Source: an uncultured Anaerolineae bacterium (lineage in GTDB: Bacteria > Chloroflexota > Anaerolineae > J036 > Brachytrichaceae). Taken from it: a stretch of 64,000 nt of DNA. Made by a program: the position numbers and the translations under genes. The stretch spans positions 1 to 64,000 of the forward strand of contig CALGMA010000011.1 of assembly GCA_937959265.1 (NCBI GenBank), given 5' to 3'. This document shows positions 63,127-64,000 of this stretch, piece after piece. The notes under the pieces were generated by a model. It saw only the letters and a list, made by a program, of their open reading frames with translations. It was not told the DNA's origin and ran no database searches. The number at the start of each line of letters is the position of its first letter. Position 1 is the first letter of the stretch.

Positions 63127-63138
63127 GATCACCTCCTT
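63127..63138 (-). promoter_or_regulatory. Exact 12-base Shine-Dalgarno consensus without an ordinary start codon
   Basis: AAGGAGGTGATC on the minus strand is fully complementary to the usual 3' end of 16S rRNA. The codons five to nine bases after GGAGG are ATT and CGA; no ATG, GTG or TTG is in place. An ATT start here would be in frame with the binding protein and add 33 residues before its signal peptide, which is unlikely. It may be a ribosome standby site or chance. Confidence 0.35.
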
Positions 63139-63243
63139 AGCGCCTGTCGGGCAGGCGAAGGCCATGCCTGCACCTACCCCAAATTCGCTTCGTCCTGTCT
63201 GTTTTCGGATGGCCCTTTGGCAGCGTCTTCCTCGTCCTGCGCA

Positions 63244-64000
63244 TCACAGCGATAGCGTCGGCATGTCTAGCATCCTGGCCAGCGCATGCAGCGCGGCGGT
63301 GTGATCGCCGTAAGCGAGAGCGATGTGATGTTCCAGGCCCTCCGCCATAATCGTCGCGAGCACGTCGCCCGCCGGCCGGTCGAAGCGCAGCACGCCGGAT
63401 GTGCCGCTGAAGCTGGGCGGCGCGGCCAACATCTCGCCGCCGCCGACCACTAGGCGCAGATCGCCGCCCGATTGGCTCAGCCGCGCAATCGTCACGCGGC
63501 CCGGCTTGAGGGCGAACTCCATGACCAACGGCAGTCGGCGGTTGGAGTGCAGGCCGCCGCGTATGCCGCCGCGCGGGTCGGCCATCGTCAACGGCGCTTG
63601 TCCGCAGTGCCAGACGACGGCGCTGTTCTCCTGGATGTTGCACTCGACCAGGTCGGCGCCGAAGGCCGGCGCGCCGCCGATCCATTGCAAAATGAGCTGG
63701 GTGAGCGCGCCGTTGGCGTCGGCCTCGCAGCCGCACGGCAGGCAATCGGTGTTCAACAGCGCCAGGGCGCCGCAGGCGGCGCAGCCCAGCTCGGTGAAGA
63801 ACTCCGGCCAGCAGCGCACGGCCAGCGCGTCGCAGCTCGCTTCTTCGGCCAGTTGCCTGAGCGCGACGTAGACTGCCAGCGTGCCGTCCACCGGCTCGCG
63901 CAGGAGCGCGTCGAGGCCGGCGATGTGCGCGCCGAGTTGCTCGCGCAGCGCGCCGACCTGCCCGTTGACTGCGCGGGCGCGCGCGAAGACCTCGGCGAGT
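63244..64000 (-). CDS. L-fucose/L-arabinose isomerase-like protein, C-terminal part (gene starts right of window)
   Basis: The frame is open to the window edge and gives 252 codons. It ends with the family's C-terminal beta domain: ENSAVVWHCGQAPLTMADPR, then HSNRRLPLVMEFALKPGRVT, RLSQSGGDLRLVVGGGEML and HHIALAYGDHTAALHALARM. This is the COG2407 L-fucose isomerase-like group, which interconverts aldoses and ketoses with Mn2+, although several members have unknown substrates. The GTG at 63891 is internal, not the start. It is the first visible gene of the leftward sugar operon, 216 bases before the binding-protein gene. Confidence 0.82.
   Translation of the reverse strand, partial: LAEVFARARAVNGQVGALREQLGAHIAGLDALLREPVDGTLAVYVALRQLAEEASCDALAVRCWPEFFTELGCAACGALALLNTDCLPCGCEADANGALTQLILQWIGGAPAFGADLVECNIQENSAVVWHCGQAPLTMADPRGGIRGGLHSNRRLPLVMEFALKPGRVTIARLSQSGGDLRLVVGGGEMLAAPPSFSGTSGVLRFDRPAGDVLATIMAEGLEHHIALAYGDHTAALHALARMLDMPTLSL

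Overview
The window is a G+C-rich, gene-dense bacterial chromosome segment with about 50 protein genes, one tRNA, and no insertion sequence, prophage, CRISPR array or rRNA. Several gene families fit a Chloroflexota (Anaerolineae-like) heterotroph: family-5 and MalE-type lipoprotein transport operons, an F420-type luciferase-like oxidoreductase, an ECF sigma factor with a tiny membrane partner, and a giant cyclic-glucan-synthase-like protein. This placement is an inference from gene content only.

Layout. 1-10.2 kb: the end of sufB, then sufD; a leftward glgC-mce pair; an exonuclease-DinG helicase; a membrane protein; RNase Z with a histidine phosphatase; dTDP-glucose dehydratase. 10.2-19.6 kb: a rightward oligopeptide/oligosaccharide ABC operon (binding lipoprotein, two permeases, two ATPases, a small membrane protein) ending in a GH13 alpha-glucosidase, led by a promoter, a possible operator and a multi-hairpin leader. 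20-27.3 kb: M20 amidohydrolase, RraA-like protein, folD, tRNA-Asn (leftward), ligA, and a degenerate PP2C/beta-propeller membrane protein. 27.3-32.5 kb (leftward): ECF sigma factor, 80-residue membrane protein, orphan histidine kinase, HAD hydrolase, S41 protease, methyltransferase. 32.5-45 kb: a glycosyltransferase, a twice-frameshifted PD40/IPT secreted protein gene, an 8.6-kb beta-1,2-glucan-synthase-like gene, a tandem universal stress protein, and a possible small RNA. 45-55 kb: PPK2, a sugar isomerase/epimerase-like TIM barrel, a membrane protein, a GalD-like dehydratase facing a DapA-like aldolase, an LLM oxidoreductase, acyl-CoA ligase, K+ channel, NAD epimerase. 55-64 kb (leftward): a probable sugar operon of fucose-isomerase-like protein (cut by the window end), MalE/F/G-type transporter, FSA-type transaldolase, aldehyde dehydrogenase, threonine-synthase-like enzyme and D-2-hydroxyacid dehydrogenase.

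How it fits together. Two carbohydrate-import operons, a putative non-phosphorylative sugar-acid route (dehydratase plus aldolase), glycogen precursor synthesis and alpha-glucosidase suggest a carbohydrate-scavenging lifestyle. The main non-textbook signals are: -10 boxes almost touching start codons, without Shine-Dalgarno sites, at several genes; large intercistronic stem-loops after both ABC binding-protein genes; the structured leader before the first one; the sigma factor/mini-membrane protein/kinase cluster; the pseudo-PP2C propeller protein; and the kinase-free-looking sugar operon at the right edge.
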